DNA of 64,000 nt from Gnetum montanum (taxonomy: Eukaryota > Streptophyta > Gnetopsida > Gnetales > Gnetaceae). Below the pieces are notes generated by a model. That model was not told the DNA's origin and did not search any database. It was given only the letters and a program-made list of their open reading frames with translations. Positions 22,715 through 34,164 of the stretch are shown here, in pieces; within the stretch, counting starts at the first letter, position 1, and the number at the start of each line of letters is the position of its first letter. Where the stretch lies: assembly GCA_015680685.1 (NCBI GenBank), contig MNCI01010116.1, positions 106,549 through 170,548 of the forward strand, written 5' to 3'. The position numbers and the translations under genes were made by a program.

Positions 22715-22894
22715 GACACTTCTTTGGTCATTAAGACATCTTTATGTATCATAAGACTTCTTGGACAAGATGTCTTAACCAAAGACAATACATCTCTCCT
22801 ATTTTATCCTCAACTAAGACAAGACGTCTTCTCTCCCTACGAGATGTCTCATATGCATAAGAAACCTACCCAAAGACACCTCTTATTATAAATT
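22715..22894 (+). promoter_or_regulatory. Internal U3-like module of the Copia element
   Basis: Repeats of the LTR U3 type (TTAAGACATC, ACAAGATGTCTTAACC, ACAAGACGTCTT, GAGATGTCTC) recur here, far from the LTRs, followed by TATAAATT at 22887-22894 and then the second ORF. It parallels the internal modules of the Athila-like elements. Confidence 0.5.
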
Positions 22895-22939
22895 GATCTA
22901 GTCTTAAACCTATTTCCTACTCCTTTATGCAAGATGACT

Positions 22940-24720
22940 TTCCCTAGATGTCTTAGAGCCCTTCTTGATAGAACTAGTGGTAACAATCCATCTAGCTTGA
23001 TTGTCGTGGCTCCCAAAAAGGAGGGGACCTCACAACAGCCTCAATAGAAATCCAAAGGTACTTTAGGAGAAGGACCAAAAAGATCTAGCTCATACTAGCC
23101 ATAATGTAAATCTTCTGATACTAAAAATAGGTTTGAAAACAACTAATATATATCTATTATTTCCTAGTAGAATCTATGTTTTAGGCAAAGGCATCAGAAT
23201 GAGTTACTAGCATACTTTGAAACTATTGGATAGATTTCCTTCATTATCATGTCTATGTGTATTTTGGAAATTCTCATTCAAGGATTCTTTAGCAACATTG
23301 TCATCACAAATGCATCATTTGGAGCTTTTACCATCATGGCTAATGGTATAATTGTTGAAGTTTTCCCATAGATTATCAACAATCTTCTTGGGATACCTTG
23401 CACTAATGTACATCATGTAGTGATACAATCTATGAATGGAATCTTTAGTACTGGGGTTATACCAATCACGTATGATGAGTTATGTAATGCCTTGTTTGGG
23501 ACACTAGTGTCACTACAACATGGCTATATGCATTGACACCAAATATCTCAAGATGCATCAATGTTCTCTCTTGTGGTGATGTACAACATCACAATAAAGG
23601 GTGGTAGCTATGACTACTTACTACCACCTTAATATTTTTTGTTATATTGTTTACTTACAAGACAATCACTTGACTTGGCATACATTCTCTATAGAGACAT
23701 GTTGGGGATGCACATGCATGGATGTATCTACAAACACCAACTACTCATTAGCCTTATTAGTCAATAGGTAAGTGTTTCCATTCCAAATCTTCCCATACTA
23801 AAGGAAAGCAGAACCTTGCTGAATATGCCAAAAAAGGAACACTACTTACATTGACATAGGTACTACTTCATCATCATAGGCACCCAACATATAGGCATCA
23901 ATGAGACCTTCCTCATAAGGACTAGTTAGATCATCACCATAGGCTCCAACCCAGCTTCATAGATCCAAATCTATGGAAGCATAGGTTGGGTCTTCCTTGA
24001 AGAAGGCTTTACACTCTATTGCTAAGCTCATGGGGAAGACTGGTAGAAATCTCTTGTACCTTCACGTTTAGCGTGCATTCCTATTCCTATAGGTGATCTA
24101 TAGTTTGAGAAGGTTGAGACTCCTCATTATATAGAGAGTGAGGATGAGATATACCCTTGTCAACACACTACCATTGGTTCTTCTAGAGCATATGACTATG
24201 GAAATGCTTTAGATTAAGGGAAATGGTAGGAGCTCTAGCACATGATCAAGGGGAGCCTTTCCCTCACTCATAGTAGCCATCTATAAGGGCATTTGTGCAA
24301 GGGGAGTCTTTTGGAAGACTTTCCAAGAGATTCTGAGTTAGTGAGCTATCATAGATCTTCAAGCAGCAAGACATGGAGAGCATGTTTGGTGTGGCAACCC
24401 AATAGAAACAACCTATTTCCAAGATTATTAGTGTAGAGCCATTCCATCATCTTTACAGTAGGTTCCATCTCATGATAGTCCTTTTGTCTCCATCCACTTT
24501 CGAGTGAACCTTCCTTCTAATGATGATGATGATGATGATGACATTGAGTAGGTCTCATGATCCAACACAAGTAGTGGTGATGATGAGGAAGAGACGTACA
24601 GGCCTACTCATGCTACATATGGATCTAATGATGACATAGAGGTCAGTGGATAACAAGGTGATGATGATTCCCTCCTTTTGGGGGATGTCCACAAGAGGGA
24701 GAATTATTTGACATTTGATA
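22940..24720 (+). pseudogene. Second ORF of the Copia element, plant-transposon-like domain, degraded
   Basis: An early segment reads VVAPKKEGTSQQPQ, basic and similar in style to the MAPKR start of Athila ORF2. A globular part at about 23290-23510 reads FTIMANGIIVEVFP, then INNLLGIPCTNVHHVV and GVIPITYDELCNALFG, comparable with ORF2 of M2 (GIxV..S...I...LGLP.T.A..V). The C-terminal part is acidic, with a GAT repeat coding Asp (24519-24541). Stops interrupt all frames. The function of this domain in retrotransposons is not known to me. Confidence 0.5.
24519..24541 (+). repeat. (GAT)n microsatellite
   Basis: A run of GATGATGAT encodes a poly-Asp tract at the end of the second ORF. Confidence 0.9.
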
Positions 24721-25234
24721 TTTGATCAGGACTTTTTTTTGAGACATGAAAGTTTGATACTTGTAGAGACTATTTATATTTGGATACTTCCTTTGTTTAA
24801 TATGGTTACTATTATATATATATGAGAATATCTTCTCTTGATATCATATATTTATATGCTTATATATGTTTAGTTTATATGATCTATAATATTTGGGTAT
24901 TTTTATGGACATCAAGATTACAATAGTTCTAGATCTAAAGACTTACATAGTCTAGAAATTTTTTTTGGGATCATTATTTGCTTAGCAATACCTTTTGGAT
25001 ACATAATGATTATGGATTATTCAGAGATAGTATTTGTTTTTTAGTTCTTCTACTAGTTTCGGTAATCATTGCTGATGGATGTATGATTACCATCCTTCAA
25101 CCTAATCTTCTTTCCTCTCATTTCTAAAATAGAGAATTTAATGTCTTATCTAAGCATGTTTAATTTTTATGCCTATTATTACCTTCAAACTAACCCATTG
25201 TTTAAGTTTTAAACATCACCAAAAAAGGGAAGAT
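24721..25234 (+). other. Copia 3' untranslated region and PPT
   Basis: AT-rich, no gene. It ends ATCACCAAAAAAGGGAAGAT (PPT 25220-25234) at the LTR start. Confidence 0.7.
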
Positions 25235-26182
25235 TGTTGATTTTTTTGGTGTGTTAAAACCTTGAAAATGGAGAATTTGTCAATGTGTTTTATGAAATTA
25301 TTGCATGCCTAAGGAAGATAAATTATTGTAGAAAGGAGGAATTGATAATCTTGAATGTTAGAGTTTGAGAGAAGATGAAAGGACTTGGAGAAGATCATAA
25401 GGATAACAGATGTTCCAATCTCAAGAGAAGATGTCTCCCCCAAGATTTCTTACCTTTCAAGGAGATGTCTCTACCCTCACAAAGACATCTTATACCCAAA
25501 CAAGATGTCTCCCTTGCAAATTGCCAAAAATAGTAAGACATCTCAAGCCACGAAGAAGACATCTTGACTAGCCATTTGTAACCATTGTAGGGATTCCAAT
25601 AGGCAAATGGAGGTGAACAAGGCTATAAAGGAAGAATGTACTGAAGAGGAAAATGCAAGCCTTGGATAAGAAATCAAGCAAGCATTGTACATACCTTAGT
25701 AAATTCAAGATCCTTAATTATGTATCTTTTGTTGTGATCTGTATTAATCTTCAAAGCAAGCAATATAAAGTTTTAATTCAATTCTTCCTTGATTTTCTTT
25801 TTCTTGTCATAATCCTTGAGGGATTGGATGTGTTTCTTAATGAAAAACATCCTTTGTAGAAATTGAGAGCTTGTTGGAACCCTAAGGAGTTGGATGTATT
25901 TTTTGAGAAAATCCATTTTTGGTAGAGCTTGAGAGTTTGTTAAGACCTGAGGGTCTGATTGCTCTATAGGGTTGGATGTGCTTCTTGAGGAAAGGCATCT
26001 TTTATAAGGCTTGATAGCTTGTTGGGGCCCTAATGGGTTGGATGTGTTTCTTGAGAGAAAAAATCTCTTGCAGAGCTAGAGAGCTCACCTTGTAAAGGTT
26101 ATGGTTCCCTTGAACCCACATTTTTGAAGCAACAAAGTATGGAGGTATGGAAGGATTCTACCCTCTGAGTATGGATGTACCC
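25235..26182 (+). repeat. Copia-type 3' LTR, 3'-truncated
   Basis: It matches the 5' LTR from TGTTGA to GGATTCTACCCT (about 26165), then diverges near 26182. The last roughly 80 bp of the LTR is absent, so a target duplication cannot be tested. TATA box at 25624-25631. Confidence 0.75.
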
Positions 26183-26374
26183 TCTGTTGCATTAGCTGTA
26201 ATATTGCAACTATAACATCATAGATATGATATATTTGATATAATTCCTTAGATATATGCACAACTATTAGAATTTTTTGCTAGTTTTATTCAAAATGCTA
26301 TAGGAGTTCATTCCATTTTTGTGCTAAAGAGACTTTTAAGAAAAATAGCTTCCTCACTATACATCCAATCTTGG
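26183..26374 (+). other. P1 remnant resembling an internal promoter module
   Basis: Repeats such as GCAACTATAACATCATAGAT and GATATGATATATTTGATAT resemble the U3 of the LTR at 28069 (GTCACAACTACGTTATCATA, TTTGTTATAACACATC). This links that LTR to P1. No gene. Confidence 0.35.
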
Positions 26375-27250
26375 TGATGAGCAGTGAGGTATCCCTATGC
26401 TTAACCATGTGAATCACAAGCATTCACACATGATTTGGTCAAATTCCATGGATGGGACTAGTTGTGGTATCTAGATCGTTATGCTTTGATAGTAGTTCGC
26501 TACCTTCCCACTTGGACTAGTGGTAGCTTTTTCATGTATGGCTTAGTCCAAAGTGAGGCATATGATGTTGTCTAATTCTATGGTACTCCTAATGATGAAA
26601 AAGAGATGAATTAATTAAGCTACTGAACAATGGAGAGTAAAATCTAAACTAGCCTGCGTGCAATGAGTATCCACTCTTAATCGTCTGTACACACCTTGGA
26701 CTTTATGAGACTACTTATGGGATTTCCAAGCATATGTCAATGGGTGTGCCAAACGATACACTACTAGATTACCAAGCACTTACACTTAAGTGCTCATGAC
26801 TAAGGTGTATGCATTCCACTTAATGACAGGAATAGTAAATAGTAATAAATGGAAATGTTAACTAAAATAAATAGTAAATAATTAAAAATTAAAAGAAATA
26901 ATAATCTAAGTGGAGGTTGCAATGATGGAAGTAATCTCGATCTTTATTTTCAATCATGTAACATGTCCAGGTACATCACACTCGAGCAAAGGTGATGTAC
27001 AATTACAAACATCACACCGTGGGCATGCATTGGGAAAATAAGAGGATTGAAAAATAATCTATGAAGAAACTAACTCAAAACTAAAACTAAAACTATTTCT
27101 TCTATATCTCAACTATGCGTCCAAGTGTTGTATTTCTAGGCTAGCACGAAGGAGACGATAACAGATATTTGACATCGCTTCCTAAGCTCTGATATTGAGC
27201 ATCCAATATTGGGGTTCTGATATCAAGGTTGACAGATTCATGACTCATCA
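26375..27250 (-). repeat. Solo Athila-like LTR
   Basis: 876 bp, TGATGAGCAGTG to TGACTCATCA, flanked by CTTGG (26370-26374) and CTTAG (27251-27255), a 5-bp duplication with one change. Its conserved text (CATGTGAATCACAAGC) is in the minus-type orientation. No internal sequence is attached, as expected after LTR-LTR recombination. Confidence 0.8.
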
Positions 27251-27255
27251 CTTAG

Positions 27256-28068
27256 CTATTTTCAAATCCTTAAACTCTTGAGGTTAAGCTTTCTTGTCAT
27301 GGGGAAACAATATGCAAACTTGGAAAATTTCCAAACATTGCTTAAATAAGATAATTTTCTTAATTGAGAAGAAGGGTACTAATTCTTAATAACTACATAA
27401 TCTATCAAATCTCATGCTAATTTTTAAAGTCAGTTTGCTTCGATTTATTTTTAATTACCCATTTTATTAATAAATATGTAAATAATTCAATTAATGTGAT
27501 GTAATATGGTTAGACAATTTATAATTTACATTTCCTAAAACATTGCATCTAAAAAGCTATTATATTGAATTAACTAATTTTTTAAATTTGGAGATAACCA
27601 AGGATCTAGAAAAGGTTTAAACACCAAGGGAAAATTATCACACCTAATGTTGATCCTTTGGCAATTGTAGATAATTTCTAAATGAGTTCCTAAAGTTGAA
27701 AATCTTTTGCAAGTAGGGAAAAGAGAGGTGAATATGAGGAAATGATCATGGGAAAGTAGCAAATGTTTTACATAAAAGATGAAGTGCCAACAAAGCAACT
27801 AAGGTTGGGAAAATTGCCACTAGTAAGAAAAATAAGCAAACTTGACATTGGTGAATTCTTGAAGACTTCTATAATTTTTATAAGTTTTTTATGTCTATCA
27901 ATTATTTTTTTTATTTTTGTAATACATCCACTTGAATAAATTTTGTAATGTGATACTCAAGTTTTATAATGTTAGTCAATTTGATCTTTGTCATTCCACA
28001 ATTTTTGCAATGGAACTTTGATAATTTTATACAAATTGAGGATAAGTTTTTGATGAGTTGTGGGGAAA
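27256..28068 (+). pseudogene. ORF2 3' remnant and PPT of P1
   Basis: It matches P4 58790-59381 in order: GGATC.A.AAAGG, then ACCTAATGTTGATCCTTTGG, then the ATGTCTATC.AT..TTTTT text and TTTTGTAATGTGATACTCAA. It ends with a PPT (28056-28068, AGTTGTGGGGAAA). No readable protein longer than about 70 residues in sense. Confidence 0.5.
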
Positions 28069-28996
28069 TGATGAAACATCATATATGTCAAATAGTTTAA
28101 GGTTGGTGTACCTCTTATCTTAGGATTGATGAAAATTACATAAGTCAACTACTATATTTTATATGTTATGTCACAACTACGTTATCATATTTGTTATAAC
28201 ACATCTACTATATCACAAGTTGGGGTGCTATACCATAAATGCAATGTTGCAACTACAATAAATGCTTGTAAATACTTGGCATGTACCATACTAAATACAT
28301 CTTTTGATCCACCAAGTAACTAGACTCTTGCATTTTATATTTGCAATTTTAGAGTTAGTTGTGAGTGCTTGTGGTGTGATGACTAACAACTATATAACAT
28401 CTTTATTCGAGTGGAGTATAGCTAGATGTATTTCATGTCTGATAATAAAGATAGGGATTGTTCTGCAAAATTGCAACATTTCACTTATATTAGATTTACA
28501 TTCCAATGTCATTTACTTTTTCCATGTTCATTAAGATTGATGGAATAAGTATGATTAATTTCAAATACTAATGTATAACTGTCTAGTAATCTAGTAGTGG
28601 CTTTGCTTAATTTGCTCGATACCAGTGTTGCTTGGCAATCCTAGTAGTGATTATACTAGCCTAGGCCATGTATGAAAAACTAGTAATAGATGCTTATTAT
28701 CATTAGGCTAAAATAGCATTTCATTTTTATTGATTCCTAGTTAGTATAAATTATATTCATCTCATTATACTTTACTTTAGCATACTTAAGGCCAATCAAC
28801 ATCAATATATCATATACCTTACCATGAGTTAAACCATACACTTGCACTTCACTAACTTTGAGAGAAAGATAATAATTGCAAACTCATTATCAACACACTA
28901 GTATATGATATTATCTCATCTACGAATTACAATCTGGTTGTTGGTGTATGCTTATGACTTGTATGGTTGAATATTGAAAACTCTCATTACTCATCA
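28069..28996 (+). repeat. Degraded Athila-like LTR, probable 3' LTR of P1
   Basis: 928 bp, TGATGAAACATC to TACTCATCA, after a PPT. Family landmarks are GGCAATCCTAGTAGTG, ATATCATATACCTTACCATG and GACTTGTATGGTTGA. It is much more diverged than the other LTRs. Confidence 0.65.
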
Positions 28997-30854
28997 ATAT
29001 CAATGATCATAATATCTTTTGGAATGTCACCACCTTTAAATATTTGTTGAAATCTTGAAGAAGACACAGTTTAGAATGGAATTTTATTTATGATTACATT
29101 GGTTCTTTTTTTTTTCAATTCCTCATACAACTTCTGTTGGGATCATGATTTTTAGATCACCCTTTCAATCATCTTTGTTCAACCTTCGTTTCTTCAACAT
29201 CATAATTCATAAGTTCATTCTTATTGGACATATTTTATCTTTGGATGTCTAATTTTACCAATATCTTATACTTTCATTAATCCTAGTTATTATTACCTTC
29301 TACAACTTGGCTTCAATACCATGTTAGAGTTTGGTTTTATGTGTCTTAGATAACTCAGTTACCAGGTTCTAAAACTAGCATTATAACTCATAATCTTAAA
29401 CTTAGGTTGCAAATTGATCATAATATATAGTAGTTCTCTACGTTTCTGAGTATTATAAGTTTTATAACAACTTACAAACTCATAATACATAGTTAGAGTT
29501 ACTAATAATACTATTCTTCATTGACTAGTACCAACTATATAATATTATAAATAAGGTATAGCATTTATGGGTTTCTAGTGTTCCAATGTTAGATCTTGGA
29601 ATTTGATGATTGTTACTTTCTTGGACAATGCTACAACTTTTTCACTATTTCAAAGCTCTTCATTGTCATGGGTTTTTTAACATAGTTACAATGTGAGTGT
29701 AAATTTTCCACTTTCTTATTCTTATGTGGGCTAGGTTTCACAAGCTTATTCAATACTTCATAACTAGACTAATATAGTTATCTGCACTCATATACTTAGA
29801 GATCTCTATACTTCATAACTTGTCTACCTTCATGAGTTCTTTTCTTTAACATTTTGACATGTGGGCTCACTGCGCTTACTTTCTTTAATCTAGTATTTTA
29901 TGATCAAGGCTCCTTTTTGGAATGTTGGGCACTTTCATAACTCATCATTCAAGAGTATTTACTCATAACGATATTTGACAAACCTTGTCAAGCTTAGTCC
30001 TTAGGATCTAGGACCAATGTGTTTTTCTCAAATTCCATTTATAATAACTAAGTGTTCTTCTTTAGAACTCACCACCAATGTATGTTAATTCTTTCTTCTA
30101 GTATTGTGGTCTTATCATATTATAACATGCTATTGCTTGACCTTGTTAAATCTAAAATAGATCTTCTTCTATTACTCTCTCTTATGAGTTCTTCTTCTTC
30201 TTCTTATTGTTCCATAATTGATTATGTCTTTATGAAGCATATTCAAAGGCTTCTTTAACTTTGTACATGGTTGCATCTATTTAATAAGTCATGATAATCT
30301 TTCATAACTTCATTAGAAGAGTTATTATATGTTGTGAATCTAATGATTATATATAAACTTAAAAATATAAGGGATAGGGAGGGGTGTGGTAGTAGAGGGG
30401 TGGGGTGGGGTAGTGTTGAATCCAAAAAATATATCAATAATGAGCAAAGAAAATTCAAAGTACAGCACATGCTTAACATTAAGTAGACAACATAAAAAAA
30501 TATGAAAATAAGAAACTTTATGATTTCAGGATTGTCTATTTGGGTGTACAAATTTATAATTAATACTTGAGTGAAGATAATTAATTATTAGTAGGGACGA
30601 AGATCCTAGTCTTAAAAACATTTATATCACTTTTTAACATCCATGCTTAAACTTAAAATAGCAAAGGGATGCAAGATAGAGAGTTTTGGCTTGATACCAT
30701 TATTTGTATCAAAGCAAGAATCACTAGAAAATTGTAGCACGTATTCTAGAAGATCTTCATCTTGTCACCTATTGTTAATCTTACATCAAGAATTTTTACC
30801 ATTAGCTATAAATTTCTTATTGATACTAATTTTAATGTTTGAGTTAATAGTATC
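28997..30854. other. AT-rich stretch, no gene; possible Copia LTR fragment
   Basis: No coding signature. On the minus strand TGGTATTGAAGCC (29309-29321) directly abuts TGTTAGAG at 29322, the layout of a Copia PBS next to an LTR. A second similar site, TGGTATCAAGCC, is at 30688-30699. The tract has many CATAACT-type short repeats (29700-29950) and a G-rich patch (30369-30411). No paired LTR was identified. Confidence 0.35.
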
Positions 30855-31749
30855 TGATAAGTCATGTTTTTGTAGGCTAAGATATCATATCCCTGATAAC
30901 AAATACCTAATATCTTAGCCCTGATATCAGAGCACATGTTATGACATCAAATATTTGATATTGCGGGATGTGTGCTTGTCTATAAATACAACACTTGGAT
31001 GCACAATCCATAGAACTTTTCATTCCATCCTTAGTTAGGCTCTTGTATTTTTTTTCATAGTTTTAGAGATAGATTGAATGCCCGTAGTGTGGTGTTGAGT
31101 AGTTGTATGAAATCTTTATTTGAGTGAAGTGTACTTGGGCACAGTTCATGTTTGAAAATAAAGATCAAGATTTCTTTTCATTATTGCAGCATCTACTTAG
31201 TTTTATTATTTTACTTAGCATATATTTTACTATTTTTTTTAGTTTAATCATTTACATTTCCAAGTAGTTTACTTTTTTGTTCATTAGGAAAGTGGAATGA
31301 GTATGACTGGTTTCGAGCATTTAAGTATAATCATTTGGTAATCCTAGTAGTATTATTGCTTGGTTCACTCAGTAGCATAATTCTTGGTAACCCAGTAATG
31401 GTTACATGAGCCTAAGACATGTATAGTAAGCCAAAACTATATGCTAATTGCTATGGGCTATATTAGATTCATTTACTTATTTTACTTAGAGTTAGAAACT
31501 ACTTTCATTTTTAGTTATGTTTATCTCTAGGAGTAATTAGGGCCCAACAACATTAATTATCATATGCCTCACTTTGGACTAAACCATACGTGACAAAGCT
31601 ACCACTAGTCCAAGTGGGAAGACAACATCCTACAATCAATGCTTAACAATCTAAATGCCACAACTAGTCCCATCCATGGAATTCAATTAGATTGTGCATG
31701 AACACTTATGATTCTTATGGTAGTACATAGGGGTACCTGCTACTCATCA
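30855..31749 (+). repeat. P2 5' LTR
   Basis: 895 bp, TGATAAGTCATG to TACTCATCA. The U3 has GATATC/AATATT-type repeats before TATAAATA at 30981-30988. It is followed one base later by a PBS. Confidence 0.85.
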
Positions 31750-31750
31750 T

Positions 31751-31768
31751 TGGCATTGTTGCCAAGGA
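31751..31768 (+). other. P2 primer-binding site, tRNA-Asp type, decayed
   Basis: TGGCATTGTTGCCAAGGA against the tRNA-Asp complement TGGCGCCGTTGCCGGGGA. All differences are G-to-A or C-to-T, as expected for long-methylated DNA. Confidence 0.75.
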
Positions 31769-31874
31769 TGGTGCTAGTTATCTAGAGAAATTATATTATA
31801 CACAATTGCTGTAAAAGTGTTAATGATTTATCTTTTAGAAAATATTAATATTTTAAGTCACACATGTTAAAACC

Positions 31875-33021
31875 ATGTCTTCTTCACATAGAAGTAATAA
31901 CACATCATATGATGAAAAATCTCATAGGAAAAATGATAGGACCTATACTGAGGAAAACTATAGTAAACAATCACAAGAAGGGGTTACCTATGCTCATTTA
32001 GACCCTCACTAGACTCAAAGACTACATTCGACTAATGCAAAAAATCCTAGAAAAAGTGGAGTAAGTCCTAGAATAAGGAGAGCCTCAAGGCCTAGGACCT
32101 CCTCCAAACCTAGAAGAGATACATCTAGGCACCAAAGAGGGTAATATAGGAGCCATAGTGATTCTCCCAATTTACCATCTTTCTCTTCCTCTTCCATGTC
32201 TAGTTCTAATGAAGATGAGTGTAGGTATAGAAATAGAGATACACTAAGGGGTCAAGACGAAGGTAGAAATAGAAATAGATGAGATCATCAAAGTGAGCAT
32301 AGATGAGATCATCATAATTATACAAATAGAAATAAAAATCATCACCACAACGTTTGATGATTATGAACCCTTTTTGGCTACTAGGAGCATGATGCAGATA
32401 ATGGGGGCAATTAGAATACCCCATAGGCATCAAAGGGAAAGTCGCATCAAAAGGCTTGATATCAATAACATCCCTAAATTTGTGGGAGGCTATAACTCTA
32501 ATTCACAACCTCACTTACAAGCCTTCCATGATGCTTGTGCCTTGCAAAACATCAAGAGTGAGTGGAAAAAGCTTAAGCTCTTTATTAGGACACTAGTTGA
32601 TGAAGCTGTAAGTTGCTATAAATTGTTGGAACTAGATTCAATCCATCGATGGTCCATAATGCTAGAACTCTTCAATGAGAAATACCAAACCTATGCAAGA
32701 GTGTCCAACTTGAGAAATCAAATCTAAGGATGCAAGCAAGAAAAAAATGAATCCTTGGATGTGGCCTTGGATAGATATTATTCTCTACTACATAGATGTC
32801 CAGGCCATGATTTCTCTCAAAAAGAGAAAATTTTTCACATCATAGATGGGCTTCATAATCAAATGATGGAAACCCTTAGGATTTATGCCCAAGGTTGATT
32901 ATATGAACGACAAGCCCATCAAATACAAAAGCTAGTTGAGTAGATGGCAAAAGAAGATGAAGAGCTATGTAAACAAGAGAATGTAGAGGAATATAATAGG
33001 GATCCAACTCTTTAAAATAAG
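31875..33021 (+). pseudogene. gag: gag of P2, 5' portion (split by M2)
   Basis: The start ATG at 31875 (MSSSHRSNNTSYDE) is the first in-frame Met after the PBS. An R/S-rich region follows, then a frameshift into the capsid core open at 32293-32727: IPRFVGGYN-like FVGGYNSNSQPHLQAFHD, LFIRTLVDEAVSCYKLLE and FNEKYQTYARVSNLRNQI. The reading goes on with YYSLLHRCPGHDFSQ and stops. M2 is inserted after 33026 and gag resumes at 46299. Confidence 0.8.
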
Positions 33022-33026
33022 GGGGT
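33022..33026. repeat. Left target-site duplication of M2 (GGGGT)
   Basis: Repeated at 46294-46298. Removing M2 and one GGGGT gives continuous P2 gag text similar to P3 near 50600. Confidence 0.8.
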
Positions 33027-33914
33027 TGATGAGTGGCTAGGTACCCCTACGCCCAACCATACGAATCACGAGCATTCACGCGCGACTCGGTCGAAATCCG
33101 TAGACTGTAAGCACTTAACATACACCAGACTTCTAACCAGTGAAACCTTGGGTTAGAACGGTCGTTGTCATCCTAATCTCACTTGTGAGGTCCTATTAAA
33201 GATGTTAAGTCAGACTAAGGCTAATGATTTTTATATCTTTTTAATTATCTTTTCGACGACTAATTGAGGTATGGAAAGTAAGGAATAAACTATTATCTAA
33301 TCTCTAATTATTCTAGTTTATATTCTAACTACTTCTAGCATAAGTATCCGGTCCCATCTTCTAAGCACGTTCTGAGCATTTCCTAACACTACTAGGTTAC
33401 CAGATGTTAAGCGTCACTGGGCTTACCAAGTGTTTGGATTATGTTCGAGATGGTCGTACTTATGTCTTTAACGAACTACGAATGAACAATAACGATTGAA
33501 ATTATACTAATGAAAACATAAGTAATCAACAAGTAACTAATAAAGAATAAACATATTAAACTATTAAATGCATGAAATAACTAAGTCCAAATGCTGCAAG
33601 GAATTCTTGAATAGTTTGTCTTTATTACCATCATGCCAATGGGCTCAGATACATCAATGCTCGAATAAAGATCCGATCACTTTTCTTACACCTGCTGCAG
33701 GCACTTGGAAAATATTCTATCTCTTGCGAGAGCAAACTGCAAGAGCTTCGCTACAACTACTCAAAAAGATGTTAAAATGAGGCGGAGGGCCCTCATATTT
33801 ATAGGCTGGGAAGGGTGGTTGCATAAACGGGGCCATGTCGACGTAGGGAGGCTACGTTGACGGGCCTGCGTTGATGCGGCCGTGTTGATGCATTGACTTA
33901 ATGACACTTCATCA
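33027..33914 (-). repeat. M2 3' LTR
   Basis: 888 bp, TGATGAGTGGCT to CACTTCATCA. TATA box at 33796-33803 (minus). The U3 has GTCAACG/GGCC repeats (CATCAACACGGCC, CATCAACGCAGGCC, CCGTCAACGTAGCC). Confidence 0.9.
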
Positions 33915-33940
33915 TACCCCCACGACTGAGCAAAAACTCA
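33915..33940 (-). other. M2 3' polypurine tract
   Basis: Minus strand TTTTTGCTCAGTCGTGGGGG then TA, directly before TGATGAAG. Confidence 0.8.
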
Positions 33941-34164
33941 TCCTCGAGTTACTTTACAATTTGGAAGGTATGGATTCTTATTTACAACACACATAACTTA
34001 AACACATTCATGACACACACATGACACAACATGAATTTACCAAGTGCCCAAGTTACAGAGAAGGACAAATTACAAAAATGGCGGTGTTTAGAGACAAAAT
34101 TGAACACCTCATTAGTCCTGGAACCTCTGTTGTGTACGATGATGCACAAAATTGCTGGAGAAGA

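Larger units (their letters stand above)
19187..26182 (+). mobile_element. Sirevirus-like Copia element lacking most of pol, nested in P1
   Basis: Long direct repeats (19187-20360 and 25235 to about 26182) start TGTTGA. Directly inside is an initiator-Met type PBS (20363-20375, TGGTATCAAAGGC), and the right LTR is preceded by AAAAAAGGGAAGAT, the PPT style of Sirevirus Copia elements. Inside are a Copia-type gag and a large second ORF with a plant-transposon-like domain. Protease, integrase and RT are not recognisable. It lies inside the spacer/ORF2 region of P1 and is itself old: its LTRs differ by many substitutions and indels. Confidence 0.8.

Noticed and set aside
30369-30411. G-rich patch as G-quadruplex or telomere-like repeat
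   Set aside because: Irregular GGGG runs in one short patch, no telomere unit, and no context to support a function.
32206-32433. Y/D-rich minus-strand ORF
   Set aside because: Antisense shadow of the R/N-rich part of P2 gag.
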